Shown piece after piece: positions 41,728 through 56,239 of a stretch of DNA of 64,000 bases. Source of the DNA: Myxococcales bacterium. GTDB taxonomy: Bacteria; Myxococcota_A; Polyangia; Haliangiales; Haliangiaceae. Within the stretch, counting starts at the first letter, position 1. Every line of letters starts with the position of its first letter. The position numbers were made by a program, and so were the translations under genes. The notes beneath the pieces are model-generated. The model did not search any database. It was not told the origin of the DNA and saw only the letters and a program-made list of their open reading frames with translations. The stretch lies in NCBI GenBank assembly GCA_016707895.1, contig JADJGV010000009.1, positions 124,001 to 188,000 of the forward strand, read 5' to 3'.

Positions 41728-42490
41728 CCCGCGGGCCGCCGCGCTGGCCGCCTGGCTGCGGCGCGCCGCGACCGCCGGCGATCCGGCGTGGATCGTCCGC
41801 GGCAGCCTGGTCACCGCGGCGCTCTGCCCGGGCGCGCGGTCGCCGGCGGACGTCGACTACCTCGCGCCCGGGCGCGGCGCCGACTTCGACGACGCGGCGG
41901 TAGCGGCGCGGCTGTACACGATCGCCGCGGCGCCCGACGCCCAGGTCCCGATCACGATCGATCGCACCGAGGTGATCTGGGCCGAGTCGGACGCGCCGGG
42001 TCTGCGCGCCCACGCGATCGCGCAGGTCGCCGGGGCCGAGGTGCGGTTCGGCGTCGACGTCGCGGTCGGCGATCCGATGTGCGTGGCGCCGCGGGCGATC
42101 GCGGTGGCCGACGTCGGCGCCGTGCCGGCGTGCGCGCCCGAGATGCTGTTCGGCTGGAAGGTCCACGGGCTGTGCGAGTTCGGCCGCGGCCGCTGGCGGG
42201 CCAAGGACCTGTTCGATCTCGACCTGCTGTGGCGCCACGCGGCGCTCGACGTCGCGGCGACCCGCGCCGCGATCGCGCTGGCGTTCGGGTCGCGCGGCCT
42301 GCCGCTGACCGCGCTCGACGACTTCCGCGACCGCGCCGCGTGGGGGCAGTCGACCGGCGGCCGGCGCAAGTGGCGGGGCCTGGCGCGTCAGCACTCGGCC
42401 GTCGACGACTTCGGCGCCACCCGCGATCGGGTCCGCGGCGCGCTGACGCACCTGCTGGGGGCCTCGACTCTTGCAGAGGTCGGTCGATGA
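41690..42490 (+). CDS. AbiEii/AbiGii-like nucleotidyltransferase
   Basis: 266 aa. WIVRGSLVTAALCPGARSPADVDYLAP corresponds to the GS-x-L ... R-x-x-x-D-x-D strand-loop of MNT-fold nucleotidyltransferases. APEMLFGWKVHGLCEFGRGRWRAKDLFDLDLLWRH matches the downstream K ... R-x-KD-x-x-DL block of the AbiEii family. AbiEii toxins transfer nucleotides to tRNA. No AbiEi antitoxin partner is adjacent; instead the gene overlaps the HAM1 fusion by 38 bp, so it belongs to the RNA ligase operon. The role (toxin, repair or other) is inference. Confidence 0.75.
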   Translation: MTRTWPSIAAGADPRAAALAAWLRRAATAGDPAWIVRGSLVTAALCPGARSPADVDYLAPGRGADFDDAAVAARLYTIAAAPDAQVPITIDRTEVIWAESDAPGLRAHAIAQVAGAEVRFGVDVAVGDPMCVAPRAIAVADVGAVPACAPEMLFGWKVHGLCEFGRGRWRAKDLFDLDLLWRHAALDVAATRAAIALAFGSRGLPLTALDDFRDRAAWGQSTGGRRKWRGLARQHSAVDDFGATRDRVRGALTHLLGASTLAEVGR

Positions 42491-42497
42491 CGATCGC

Positions 42498-43646
42498 ATG
42501 TCGCGTTCCGTCGCCACCGCGCCGCCCCCGGGGTGGGCGCATCGGTTCCTGGCCTGGTTGCGCGTCGGGCGCGCCGAGCCCGCGCGCGCGGCCCGGTCGA
42601 GCGCCGCGCGGGCGACGACGGGCGGCGCCCCGCCGGCCCCGGCCGCCAGCGGCCATCCGCTCGACGAGCTGATCGGCGATCTGCTGGTGCCGCGCGAGGC
42701 CGACGCCACGGCGGCGGGGCCCGACGACGACGCGGCCGCCGAGGCCGGCGCGGTCGAGCCGCTGCTGGCCGCCGCGCTGCGCGTGAGCGACAGCTCGTCG
42801 AGCGTGTTCAAGCCGACGGTGGCGCGCCTCGCCGAGCTGCTCGAGCTCGGCGACCTCGACTTCAACCAGGCGGTGCGGCTGGTGACGCGCGAGCCCGCGG
42901 TGGTCGCGACCGTGCTCGCGGCCGCGAACTCGCCGCTGTTCCGCCGCGGCGCGGCGATGACCGACATCCGCGCCGCGATCAGCGCGCTGGGGCTGGTCGA
43001 CGTCCGGCGCCTCGCGATCGCGGTGGCGACGCGGGCGCTGTACGAGCCGGACGCGGCCGCCGCGTCGCACGCCGAGCGCGTCCGGTGTCAGCGCGACCTG
43101 CACCGCACGATGACGACCGCGTTCGCGACCGCCGAGCGCTGCCTGCGCCGCGGCCTGCCGCACCAGGACGAGGCCTACGTGGCGGCGATGTTCCTCGACG
43201 TCGGGCGGCCGCTGGTGCGCGGCGTGATCGGCCAGCTCGAGCGCAGCGGCCGGTGCGCGATGCTGTCGCCGGCGGCGGTCGAGCGGCTGTGCGATCGCCA
43301 CCACGCCGAGGTCGGCGCGCGGATGCTGGTCGCCTGGGGGCTGCCGCCGCGGGTCTCGGCGCTGTGCCAGCACCACCACGCGCCGTCGCTGCCGCCCGAG
43401 CTCGACGCGCCCGAGCTGCACGAGGCGCGGCTGGCCAGCGGCCTGGTCCACCTGCGGATCGGCGCGCCGGCCACGCCGGCCCTGCGCGACGCCGTCGCCG
43501 CCCTCGGGCTCGGCCTCTACGAGCTGCGCGCGCTGGCCGCCGGCCTCGACGATCTCGCCACCCGCGCGAGCCTGATCCTCGGCATCCCCGGCGAGCCGGC
43601 GGCGTGGCCGGCCGGCCCGGCGGCGGGGCGCCCCGCGCCCGGGTGA
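42498..43646 (+). CDS. HDOD-domain protein
   Basis: 382 aa. A ~90-residue Ala/Pro-rich N-terminus is followed by an HDOD domain from about residue 90: AELLELGDLDFNQAVRLVTREPAVVATVLAAANSPLF, ISALGLVDVRRLAIAVATRALY, MFLDVGRPL, HHAEVGARMLVAWGLPPRVSALCQHHHAP. HDOD proteins lack the metal site of true HD phosphodiesterases and act in signalling. The start 7 nt after the upstream stop suggests co-transcription with the RNA ligase cassette; a TTG at 42471 is a less likely start. Confidence 0.85.
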   Translation: MSRSVATAPPPGWAHRFLAWLRVGRAEPARAARSSAARATTGGAPPAPAASGHPLDELIGDLLVPREADATAAGPDDDAAAEAGAVEPLLAAALRVSDSSSSVFKPTVARLAELLELGDLDFNQAVRLVTREPAVVATVLAAANSPLFRRGAAMTDIRAAISALGLVDVRRLAIAVATRALYEPDAAAASHAERVRCQRDLHRTMTTAFATAERCLRRGLPHQDEAYVAAMFLDVGRPLVRGVIGQLERSGRCAMLSPAAVERLCDRHHAEVGARMLVAWGLPPRVSALCQHHHAPSLPPELDAPELHEARLASGLVHLRIGAPATPALRDAVAALGLGLYELRALAAGLDDLATRASLILGIPGEPAAWPAGPAAGRPAPG

Positions 43647-43650
43647 GCGG

Positions 43651-44361
43651 TCAGGGCTTGACCGGGCTGACCTTGATCACCCGCGGCTTGGACAGCAGGC
43701 TCTTGGCGGCGCTCACGTTGGTCGGCAGGCCCGACGGGGTGAGCGACAGCTCGTACTTGTGGCTGTTGACGGTGACCTTGGAGTTGGCCAGGTAGACCAT
43801 CACCCGCGTGGTGGGCAGGTGCTGCAGCTGCAGCGTCCAGGTGGCGTCGTTGGTCGAGAACGTCTTGTGCACCTCGGGCTGCGCCTCGTTGCCCGACAGG
43901 TCGAGCACGCACACCGTGACCGTGTAGGGCGCGTCGGCGTTGCCGCCGGTGCCGCGGAAGCGAAGGGTGGCGCTCTGGCCCGGCATCTGGCTGGTGACGA
44001 ACGTGCGCTCGGCGTTGAGCGCGCCGTCGTAGATGCGCTCGGTCCAGGTCGACGGGTCGGTCTGGGTGCCCCAGCCCAGCCCGCGCGGGCCGATCTTCAT
44101 GCTGCCGGCGTCGACGTTGTACTCGCCGACCAGCTTCTCGGTCTCGGCGAGGAACTTGGTGTAGTCGTCGACGCACTTCTGCGCCTCTTCGGCCGTCGTC
44201 GAGAGCAGCTGGCAGACCGGCGCCTGCAAGATCGGCGACAGCTTCTTGAAGGCCGCGGTGAGCTTGCCCCACTCCGACTGGCACGGGTTGGCCGCGGCGC
44301 GCTGGTGGGCGGCGGCGACGAGAGCGAGGGCGGCGACGGCAGAGGCGGCGAGCTTGGTCAT
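43651..44361 (-). CDS. Secreted protein of unknown function
   Basis: 236 aa. Signal peptide (KLAASAVAALALVAAAHQRAAA|NPC), a helical region with three Cys (PVCQLL, QKCVDD), then a beta-rich C-terminus ending KVSPVKP. No family recognised. It has a real 5' leader: AGGAG lies 8 nt before the ATG and a sigma-54-like element sits 37 nt upstream, divergent from the FHA activator gene. That suggests it is a target of that activator. Confidence 0.72.
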   Translation of the reverse strand: MTKLAASAVAALALVAAAHQRAAANPCQSEWGKLTAAFKKLSPILQAPVCQLLSTTAEEAQKCVDDYTKFLAETEKLVGEYNVDAGSMKIGPRGLGWGTQTDPSTWTERIYDGALNAERTFVTSQMPGQSATLRFRGTGGNADAPYTVTVCVLDLSGNEAQPEVHKTFSTNDATWTLQLQHLPTTRVMVYLANSKVTVNSHKYELSLTPSGLPTNVSAAKSLLSKPRVIKVSPVKP

Positions 44362-44397
44362 CGAAGTTCTCCTGGTTGAATCGACGAGACCGGCTTC

Positions 44398-44413
44398 AGC
44401 ACGACGCGTACCA
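44398..44413 (-). promoter_or_regulatory. Sigma-54-type -24/-12 element before the secreted-protein gene
   Basis: Minus strand TGGTAC-GCGTC-GTGCT, two mismatches to TGGCAC-N5-TTGCT, with GG-N10-GC spacing intact. The predicted start at about 44387 leaves a 26-nt leader that includes the AGGAG before the ATG at 44361. Confidence 0.45.
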
Positions 44414-44502
44414 GCGCGCGCCGGGGTGGATCCGCGCCCTTACGAAGCGCTCGCAGGCCAGCGCGGCGCGGCGAGCCGTTCGCGCACGCCGCATCGGCGC
44501 GC

Positions 44503-44518
44503 TGGTACACTGCTTGCT
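44503..44518 (+). promoter_or_regulatory. Sigma-54-type -24/-12 element before the FHA activator
   Basis: TGGTAC-ACTGC-TTGCT matches TGGCAC-N5-TTGCT at all but one position. The predicted transcript start (44529) is 2 nt before the ATG at 44531, so the activator may autoregulate from a nearly leaderless transcript. Confidence 0.55.
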
Positions 44519-44530
44519 GAACATCGGGGG

Positions 44531-46350
44531 ATGTTCGACCCGGATCTGCTCGACACGATGCCGACCGACGCCACGCCGACGCCTGAGCCATCGCCACCGA
44601 CCCGCACGCACCACGAGGCCGCGTCGGCGGAGCTCGGCGCGGGCTACCTGTTGTGCATCGAGGACGGCAGCTCGCACACCGTGCCGCTGCCCGGCGACGG
44701 CGAGCTGACGCTCGGGCGCGATCCCGAGTGCACGATCCGGCTGGCCGACGCCCAGGTCTCGCGGCGCCACGCGGTCATCACCGCGGTGGCCGATGGCGTG
44801 CGGGTGACCGACCTCGACAGCCGCCACGGCACGTTCGTCAACGGCGAGCGGGTGGCGCGGCCGCGCCGGCTGCTGTCGGGCGACGTGATCACGCTGGGCG
44901 GCGCGGTGCTGGTGGTCCACCGCAGCGCACGGGCGGTCGGCGTGCGCACGGTGGTCGACGCCGCCGAGCTGTCGACGCGGCTGGAGATCGAGCTCGATCG
45001 GACGCTGCGCTACGGCCGCACGGTCGCGGTGGCGGTGGTGCGCGGCGACGCGGACATCGATCGCGGTCGGCTGATCACCGCGCTGGCCGCCGAGCTGCGG
45101 CCGATCGACGCCGCCGCGCTGTTCGGCGATCGCGAGCTGGTGGCGGTGCTGCCCGAGCTGGGCGGCGGTGCGGCCGGCGAGGCGGCGGCACGGCTGCTGC
45201 AGATCGTCGGTGGTGGCCGCGGGGGCGTGGCCACCGCGCCTCACGACGGCTGCGACCTCGACACGCTCCTGGGCGCGGCTCGGGGCGCGGCGACGGCGGC
45301 GGCCGCCGGGGTGGTTGCGGCGGCCGAGTCCGACGTGCTGCGGGTCGAGCTGGGCGACAAGGTGGCGGTGGCCGCGGACCCGGCGATGCGCCGGCTCTAC
45401 GAGCTGATCCGCCGCCTGGCCAGGAGCGATCTGCCGGTGCTGGTGCACGGCGAGACCGGCAGCGGCAAGGAGCTGGCAGCGGCGGCGATCCACCACGGCT
45501 CGGCCCGGGCCAAGGGGCCGCTGGTGTCGATCAACTGCGCGGCGCTGCCCGAGACGCTGGCCGAGGCCGAGCTGTTCGGCCACGAGCGCGGCGCGTTCAC
45601 CGGCGCCGGCCAGCGCGCGGGGCTGCTCGAGTCGGCCTCGGGCGGCACGGTGTTCCTCGACGAGATCGCCGACCTGTCGCCGCCCGTGCAGGCCAAGCTC
45701 CTGCGCGCGCTCGAGGCCGGCAAGATCACCCGGCTGGGCGACAACCGCGAGCGCGTGATCGACATCCGGCTGGTGGCCGCGACCCATCGCGACCTGACGC
45801 TCGAGGTGGCGGCCGGGCGGTTCCGCCAGGACCTGCTGTTCCGCCTGAACGCCGCCCGGGTGGTGGTGCCGCCGCTGCGCGATCGGCGGCGCGAGCTGAT
45901 CCTGCTGGCCGAGCACCTGCTGACCGCGGCGTGCAAGCGGCTGGGGCGTGACCCGCTGCCGCTGTCGACCGATGTGGTGCGCGCGCTGTACGCGCACCGC
46001 TGGCCGGGCAACGTGCGCGAGCTCAAGAACGTGATGGACTACGCGGCGGCGGCGGCCATCGACGCCGACGTGATCGAGCCGTGGCACCTGCCCGACGAGC
46101 TATCGGCGCTGGCCGGCGAGCCAGTGGTCGACTCGCCGACCGACGACGCCGCGCCCGCCGCCGCGGCGCCGCCGACGCCGGCCGGGCGGTTCCGGCCGAT
46201 CGACGACGAGGTCGCCGAGCTCGAGCGGACCCGGATGGTGCAGGCGCTGGTCGCGTGCGACGGCGTGCGCAACCGCGCGGCCGCGCTGATCCAGATGCCG
46301 CTCAGGACGTTCGTCACCAAGTTCAAGCGGTTCGCGATCCAGCCCAGCGA

Positions 46351-46375
<25 letters not shown>
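44531..46375 (+). CDS. FHA-domain sigma-54-dependent transcriptional activator
   Basis: 614 aa. An N-terminal FHA domain (LGRDPECTIRLADAQVSRRHAVI, DLDSRHGTFVNGERV) serves as phosphothreonine sensor. Residues ~135-270 are a GGDEF-like-sized unassigned region. The AAA+ sigma-54 interaction domain has GETGSGKE (Walker A), the GAFTGA loop in HERGAFTGAGQ and GTVFLDEIADLS. The Fis-type HTH reads VQALVACDGVRNRAAALIQMPLRTFVTKFKRF. Upstream kinases probably tune it through the FHA domain. It is translationally linked to the kinase-STAND-FGE gene, and sigma-54-like promoters flank it on both strands. Confidence 0.92.
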
Positions 46376-50169
<3,794 letters not shown>

Positions 50170-50241
50170 ATCGGCGTGCGGCGGAGGGCGCGCTTGGACG
50201 GCGCGCCAGATCGGCGCGCGGTGGCCCGCGGCGGTGAAGAC

Positions 50242-50261
50242 TCCGTAGGCTGGCCTACGGA
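50242..50261. promoter_or_regulatory. 9-2-9 inverted repeat upstream of a sigma-54-type promoter
   Basis: TCCGTAGGC-TG-GCCTACGGA is perfect and lies about 55-74 bp upstream of the predicted start for the ADYC lipoprotein. It could be an activator binding site, or a hairpin ending the kinase transcript. Confidence 0.45.
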
Positions 50262-50289
50262 TGGCCGAATCCTGCTGACTGCGCCGTCG

Positions 50290-50305
50290 TGGCACGCTAG
50301 ATGCT
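50290..50305 (+). promoter_or_regulatory. Sigma-54-type -24/-12 element before the ADYC lipoprotein
   Basis: TGGCAC-GCTAG-ATGCT, one mismatch to consensus, GG-N10-GC spacing exact. The predicted start (50316) is 2 nt before the ATG at 50318, the same geometry as at 44503. Confidence 0.5.
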
Positions 50306-50317
50306 CATCCCGCAGGT

Positions 50318-51964
50318 ATGAACCGAACCTTCCTCTGTGGAGTGTTGCTGTCGTCGCTGTCGCTGGTCGCGTGTGTCGAGGCGCCCGAGCTGGGTGACGC
50401 CGAGCAGGGGGCCGGGATCGGCAGCGGCGACCGTGGCAACGGCCGCCACCACCTGGGCGAGCTCGCGGACTTCCTCCCTGGCATGCCACCTGGCCGTGGC
50501 TACTCGACCGACCTGGTGGCGGTGACCGGCGAGACCTTCGACGTCATCGCCAACCCGGCGGCCCCTGGCGACGGGACCTGCCTGAAGGCCACGATCGGCG
50601 GTCAGGTGCGCACCTGCGCGGCGGCCGCGTTCATCGGCAAGGTGCTGCCAGGGGCCGGCAACAAGTGGCTGCGGATCGACGACGCCCGCGCGTACACCAC
50701 CGCGTACGCTGGCCACACCGTCGCCGGCTACCGGCTCAGCTACGGGAGCTCGGCGACGGGACCGTGGACCTCGTACTGCGCCAACGGGCGGCTGGCCCAC
50801 CCGCTCAAGGGTGAGCTCAACACCAACGGCGCGATCAACCTGTCCCGCGCGCGGCTGACCTTTGCCTGCACCGAGTACCGCGTGGACGCGGCCACCAACG
50901 CCGTGGTGTTCGACAACCCGATCGGCAGCGGCACGCTGGGCAAGGTCGCCGGCTGGGGCTACGAGGCAGGGACCGGGTACACCTTCGGCGCCAACCACAC
51001 CTCGATCAGCGGCGCCGAGCTGCAGGCGCTGGCCAGCCGCGTGGCCCAGGCCGACTACTGCTACAGCGGCGGCAAGGGCACGCTCGACGGCTCGGTGCTC
51101 GGGCTGGGCGACTACGTCGACGGCAATGTCGTGCCCAACCCGACCGGCCCGATCCCCACGCCGTTCGTGCCCGGCATGGTGGTGTCGTCTAGCGAGGTCT
51201 GGGTCGAGGCCGTCTGGGCGCGCCCGAACCACAGCGAGCTCACCGATGGCAGCGCCAACGACGTCGGCGTCCCGGTCTGCCTCAGCAAGCTGCGGTGGTC
51301 GACGTTCCCGATCGGCGACCGCTGCGGCACCCGGCTGCGCGATCCGCGCATCAACCACGCCGACGGCATCAACGGCTCGTTCTGCGACGACTTCCCGTAC
51401 GATCAGTTCTACAGCAGCGGCGCGGGCCTGATCGTCAGCAGCTCGAAGTTCAACGACCTCAGCCTCAACGCCTGGACCAACAGCAACGGCGACAGCTACA
51501 CGACGACCATCGGCGTCGTCGGTCGGGGGCCGGCCTGGCACATCGCCCCGCAGGCCGGCTACAGCCCGACCCCGTCCAACACCGCGGCCATGCTCGGGAC
51601 GATCATGACCGTGGCCGGCGCCCAGGTGATCCAGAACAACCCGGCGTATCCGGCCGCGGCGCTGCCGACGGTGACGCTGGTCTCGTGCGCGAAGCTCGCG
51701 AACCCCGGCGCCGGCGAGAAGATCACGACGACGTCGGCCGCGATCCCCAACGGCTACGGCAACTGCCAGACCGAGGGCCTGATCTGGTCGGCGGCGCCGC
51801 CGGCGGCGCTGCTGGCCGACCTCGGCGTGACCACCGCGCCGAAGCTGTTTCGCTATTACCGCTCGACCACGCCGCGCGACTACCTCACGACGACCGCGTC
51901 CACCGCACCGAACGGCTACGCGGGCGGGCTGCTGCTGGGCTACATCTTGCCGCCCCGCTCCTGA
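50318..51964 (+). CDS. ADYC-domain lipoprotein
   Basis: 548 aa. Lipobox LVAC. The mature protein contains the ADYC signature (VAQADYCYSGGKGTLDG) at about residue 243, with many Cys (CLKATIGG, RTCAAAAF, YCANGRL, FACTEYR, FCDDFPYD). A C-terminal region (YYRSTTPRDYLTTTASTAPNGYAGGLLLGYI) resembles a short 'RxxTPxDH'-type lectin-like repeat. ADYC proteins are myxobacterial surface lipoproteins of unknown function. The sigma-54-like promoter immediately upstream suggests control by an enhancer-binding activator, possibly the FHA one two genes before. Confidence 0.8.
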   Translation: MNRTFLCGVLLSSLSLVACVEAPELGDAEQGAGIGSGDRGNGRHHLGELADFLPGMPPGRGYSTDLVAVTGETFDVIANPAAPGDGTCLKATIGGQVRTCAAAAFIGKVLPGAGNKWLRIDDARAYTTAYAGHTVAGYRLSYGSSATGPWTSYCANGRLAHPLKGELNTNGAINLSRARLTFACTEYRVDAATNAVVFDNPIGSGTLGKVAGWGYEAGTGYTFGANHTSISGAELQALASRVAQADYCYSGGKGTLDGSVLGLGDYVDGNVVPNPTGPIPTPFVPGMVVSSSEVWVEAVWARPNHSELTDGSANDVGVPVCLSKLRWSTFPIGDRCGTRLRDPRINHADGINGSFCDDFPYDQFYSSGAGLIVSSSKFNDLSLNAWTNSNGDSYTTTIGVVGRGPAWHIAPQAGYSPTPSNTAAMLGTIMTVAGAQVIQNNPAYPAAALPTVTLVSCAKLANPGAGEKITTTSAAIPNGYGNCQTEGLIWSAAPPAALLADLGVTTAPKLFRYYRSTTPRDYLTTTASTAPNGYAGGLLLGYILPPRS

Positions 51965-52013
51965 GGGCGGCGTGAGATCGGCGGCGGCGGCGGGCTGATA
52001 CACTGCGGCGCAG

Positions 52014-52679
52014 ATGCGCCGTGGCCTGATCGGGATCGCCCTCGCGTTGGTCGCCTGCAAGAGCGGGGGCGGCGAGGGGCGCGCGGGCGGTGGCGCGGCG
52101 AGCGGGGCGCGCGACGCGGGGGCGGCGATCGCCGCGGTGGACGCGGCGGGCGCGGCGGGCGCGGTGGATGCGGGGGACGTGGCGCCGGTGACCGTCGACG
52201 CGGCGCCGCCGACCGTCGACGCGGGGGCGGGGCGGGCGGCGACGCCGACGCCGCCGGGCGTGGTGCGGCTGGTGCTGGTGCACGACGTGCCGCTCTTGCG
52301 CTCGGAGGAGAAGGCGCTGCAGCGGGTGACCTCGGCGCTGGCCCGCGGCAAGCTCAAGGGCACGGTGGTCGACGCCGGCGACGAGGAGGCGGCGCTGTAC
52401 GCGGCGTGGACCGCGCGGCTGCCGCCCGAGCCGCTGCCGCCGCTGCCGGCGGCGTGGGCCGACGCGCCGCTGGTGATCGTCATGCGCGTCGACCCGCCGA
52501 GCGGCGTCGAGCCCAAGCGGCAGAGCAGCGGGCTCGGGCCGCCGGTGGTGTTTCGCCCGCCGTCGAACGACGCGGTCTTCGTCGCGGGCGGCAGCGCGAC
52601 CGGCGACAGCTTCGACGGGCTGATCGCCGAGGGCGGCCTGCTGTCGATGCTCGCCACCTTCGCCCGGAGCGCCCCATGA
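52014..52679 (+). CDS. Lipoprotein with low-complexity Ala/Asp linker
   Basis: 221 aa. Lipobox LVAC followed by KSGGG, then a ~65-residue Gly/Ala/Asp/Val linker. A ~130-residue C-terminal domain (VVRLVLVHDVPLLRSEEKALQRVTSAL, then APLVIVMRVDPP) is probably alpha/beta. No family recognised. Its stop overlaps the next ATG (ATGA), so it is coupled to the secreted protein downstream. TACACT lies 9 nt before the ATG. Confidence 0.7.
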   Translation: MRRGLIGIALALVACKSGGGEGRAGGGAASGARDAGAAIAAVDAAGAAGAVDAGDVAPVTVDAAPPTVDAGAGRAATPTPPGVVRLVLVHDVPLLRSEEKALQRVTSALARGKLKGTVVDAGDEEAALYAAWTARLPPEPLPPLPAAWADAPLVIVMRVDPPSGVEPKRQSSGLGPPVVFRPPSNDAVFVAGGSATGDSFDGLIAEGGLLSMLATFARSAP

Positions 52680-53152
52680 CTCGCGCCGCGCTGATCGCCA
52701 CCGCGCTGATCGCCACCGCCGCCGCGCCGGCCCGCGCCGGCTGGCGACCGCTCGAGCTCATGCTGATCGACGCTGGCCAGGGCGGCGCCGCCGGCAAGCG
52801 CTGCGTCGATCGCGTCGCTGCGTACTTCAAGGCCCAAGGCGAGGACGTCGACCTGGTGCGCCGCGACCTGGCCGCGGTGCGCGGCAAGCTGCCGGCGACG
52901 CTGCCGGCCTCGGTGCTGGCGTGGACCGACGCCGAGACCGCGGCGCTGCGCACCCGCAAGGGCGACGATCCGCTCGACGCGATCGTCGTGATCGACTGCC
53001 GGCCCGACGCGCGCACGCTCGACGTCGTGATCGACCCCACGCCGGATGGCGTGGCCACGCTGCGGCTGCGCGCGGTGGCGCTCGACGCCCCGGTGCTCGA
53101 GTGGGTGGCGCGGCGGATCCAGGCGGCGGCGTACATCGGCTTCGAGCTGTAG
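52676..53152 (+). CDS. Small secreted protein of unknown function
   Basis: 158 aa. Signal peptide (RAALIATALIATAAAPARA|GW), then a mature alpha/beta domain with LMLIDAGQGGAAGKRCVDRVAAYFKAQGEDVDLVRRDLAAV and DAIVVIDCRPDARTLDVVIDP. The two Cys may pair. No known family. The ATGA overlap with the upstream lipoprotein suggests they act together; both domains have similar length and strand-helix rhythm. Confidence 0.7.
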   Translation: MTRAALIATALIATAAAPARAGWRPLELMLIDAGQGGAAGKRCVDRVAAYFKAQGEDVDLVRRDLAAVRGKLPATLPASVLAWTDAETAALRTRKGDDPLDAIVVIDCRPDARTLDVVIDPTPDGVATLRLRAVALDAPVLEWVARRIQAAAYIGFEL

Positions 53153-53206
53153 CCCTGCATTTCTGCACCGGCGCCCGCCGGCCCGCGGTGTTACCTTCCG
53201 GGCGCC

Positions 53207-55654
<2,448 letters not shown>

Positions 55655-55747
55655 CGCTGTCCGCGGCGTGCGCAGTCGGTTGGCCGTACATCGGCCACCT
55701 CGGGGTGCCGCGCCGCGCAAGCGCTCGGAATCGAACGCGCGTGGGCC

Positions 55748-55763
55748 TGGCACGCCGCTCGCT
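55748..55763 (+). promoter_or_regulatory. Sigma-54-type -24/-12 element before the small gene at 55778
   Basis: TGGCAC-GCCGC-TCGCT, one mismatch, GG-N10-GC spacing exact. The predicted start (55774) is 4 nt before the ATG. A TGGCCG-TACAT-CGGCCA inverted repeat lies further upstream (55681-55697) and could be an activator site. Confidence 0.45.
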
Positions 55764-55777
55764 TAGGGACCGGGTCG

Positions 55778-55981
55778 ATGTCGTTCCGGCTGTTCCAAGC
55801 GATGGGTCGAGCGTTGTCATCGCGATCCGGGCGCGCCGCCGCCGCGGAGGCCAAGCCCGCACCGCCGCCGCGGGTGCTGCCCGTCACGTACGTCGACGCC
55901 CCGGCGCGTCCGGCGCGTGAAGTCACAGTCAGGTCGTCACGCCTGGCGCGGGGGACGGCCCCGATCCGGCAGACTGACTGA
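55778..55981 (+). CDS. Small basic protein, paralog 1
   Basis: 67 aa. An amphipathic basic N-terminus (MSFRLFQAMGRALSSRSGRA), an Ala/Pro middle and a conserved end (EVTVRSSRLARGTAPIRQ). The next small gene shares the layout: MSRSIRLIQSIGLALSRRR at the start and SVTVRAVRRLARGTRPP at the end. Shared ends between neighbouring short ORFs argue that both are real. No signal peptide or known family. A sigma-54-like element lies just upstream. Confidence 0.55.
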   Translation: MSFRLFQAMGRALSSRSGRAAAAEAKPAPPPRVLPVTYVDAPARPAREVTVRSSRLARGTAPIRQTD

Positions 55982-56032
55982 TCGTCCGAGAACTGGCGCC
56001 GGTCCCCCCGTTCCCCATAGGATGATGCACGC

Positions 56033-56233
56033 ATGTCGCGGTCGATCCGGCTGATCCAGTCCATCGGGCTGGCCCTGTCGCGCCGCCGCCACGAGCCGGT
56101 GATCGGCGCGGCGGCGCCGACGACGGTCGCCCCCGACCACGAGGCGGCTGATCCATGGGCCGAGCGCTCGGTGACGGTGCGCGCGGTGCGCCGGCTGGCG
56201 CGCGGCACGCGGCCGCCGACCCACGGCGAGTAG
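56033..56233 (+). CDS. Small basic protein, paralog 2
   Basis: 66 aa. Same plan as the preceding small gene: basic amphipathic start (RSIRLIQSIGLALSRRRHE), short variable middle, and the VTVRAVRRLARGT end. GATGAT lies 6 nt before the ATG (56021-56026), a leaderless-type start. It is convergent with the kinase gene 7 nt downstream. Possibly a peptide ligand, small regulator or membrane-active peptide; this is a guess from the amphipathic N-terminus. Confidence 0.55.
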   Translation: MSRSIRLIQSIGLALSRRRHEPVIGAAAPTTVAPDHEAADPWAERSVTVRAVRRLARGTRPPTHGE

Positions 56234-56239
56234 CCGCCG

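Noticed and set aside
41690..42490. AbiE toxin-antitoxin pair
   Set aside because: Only the nucleotidyltransferase-like gene is present. Neither neighbour resembles an AbiEi winged-helix antitoxin.
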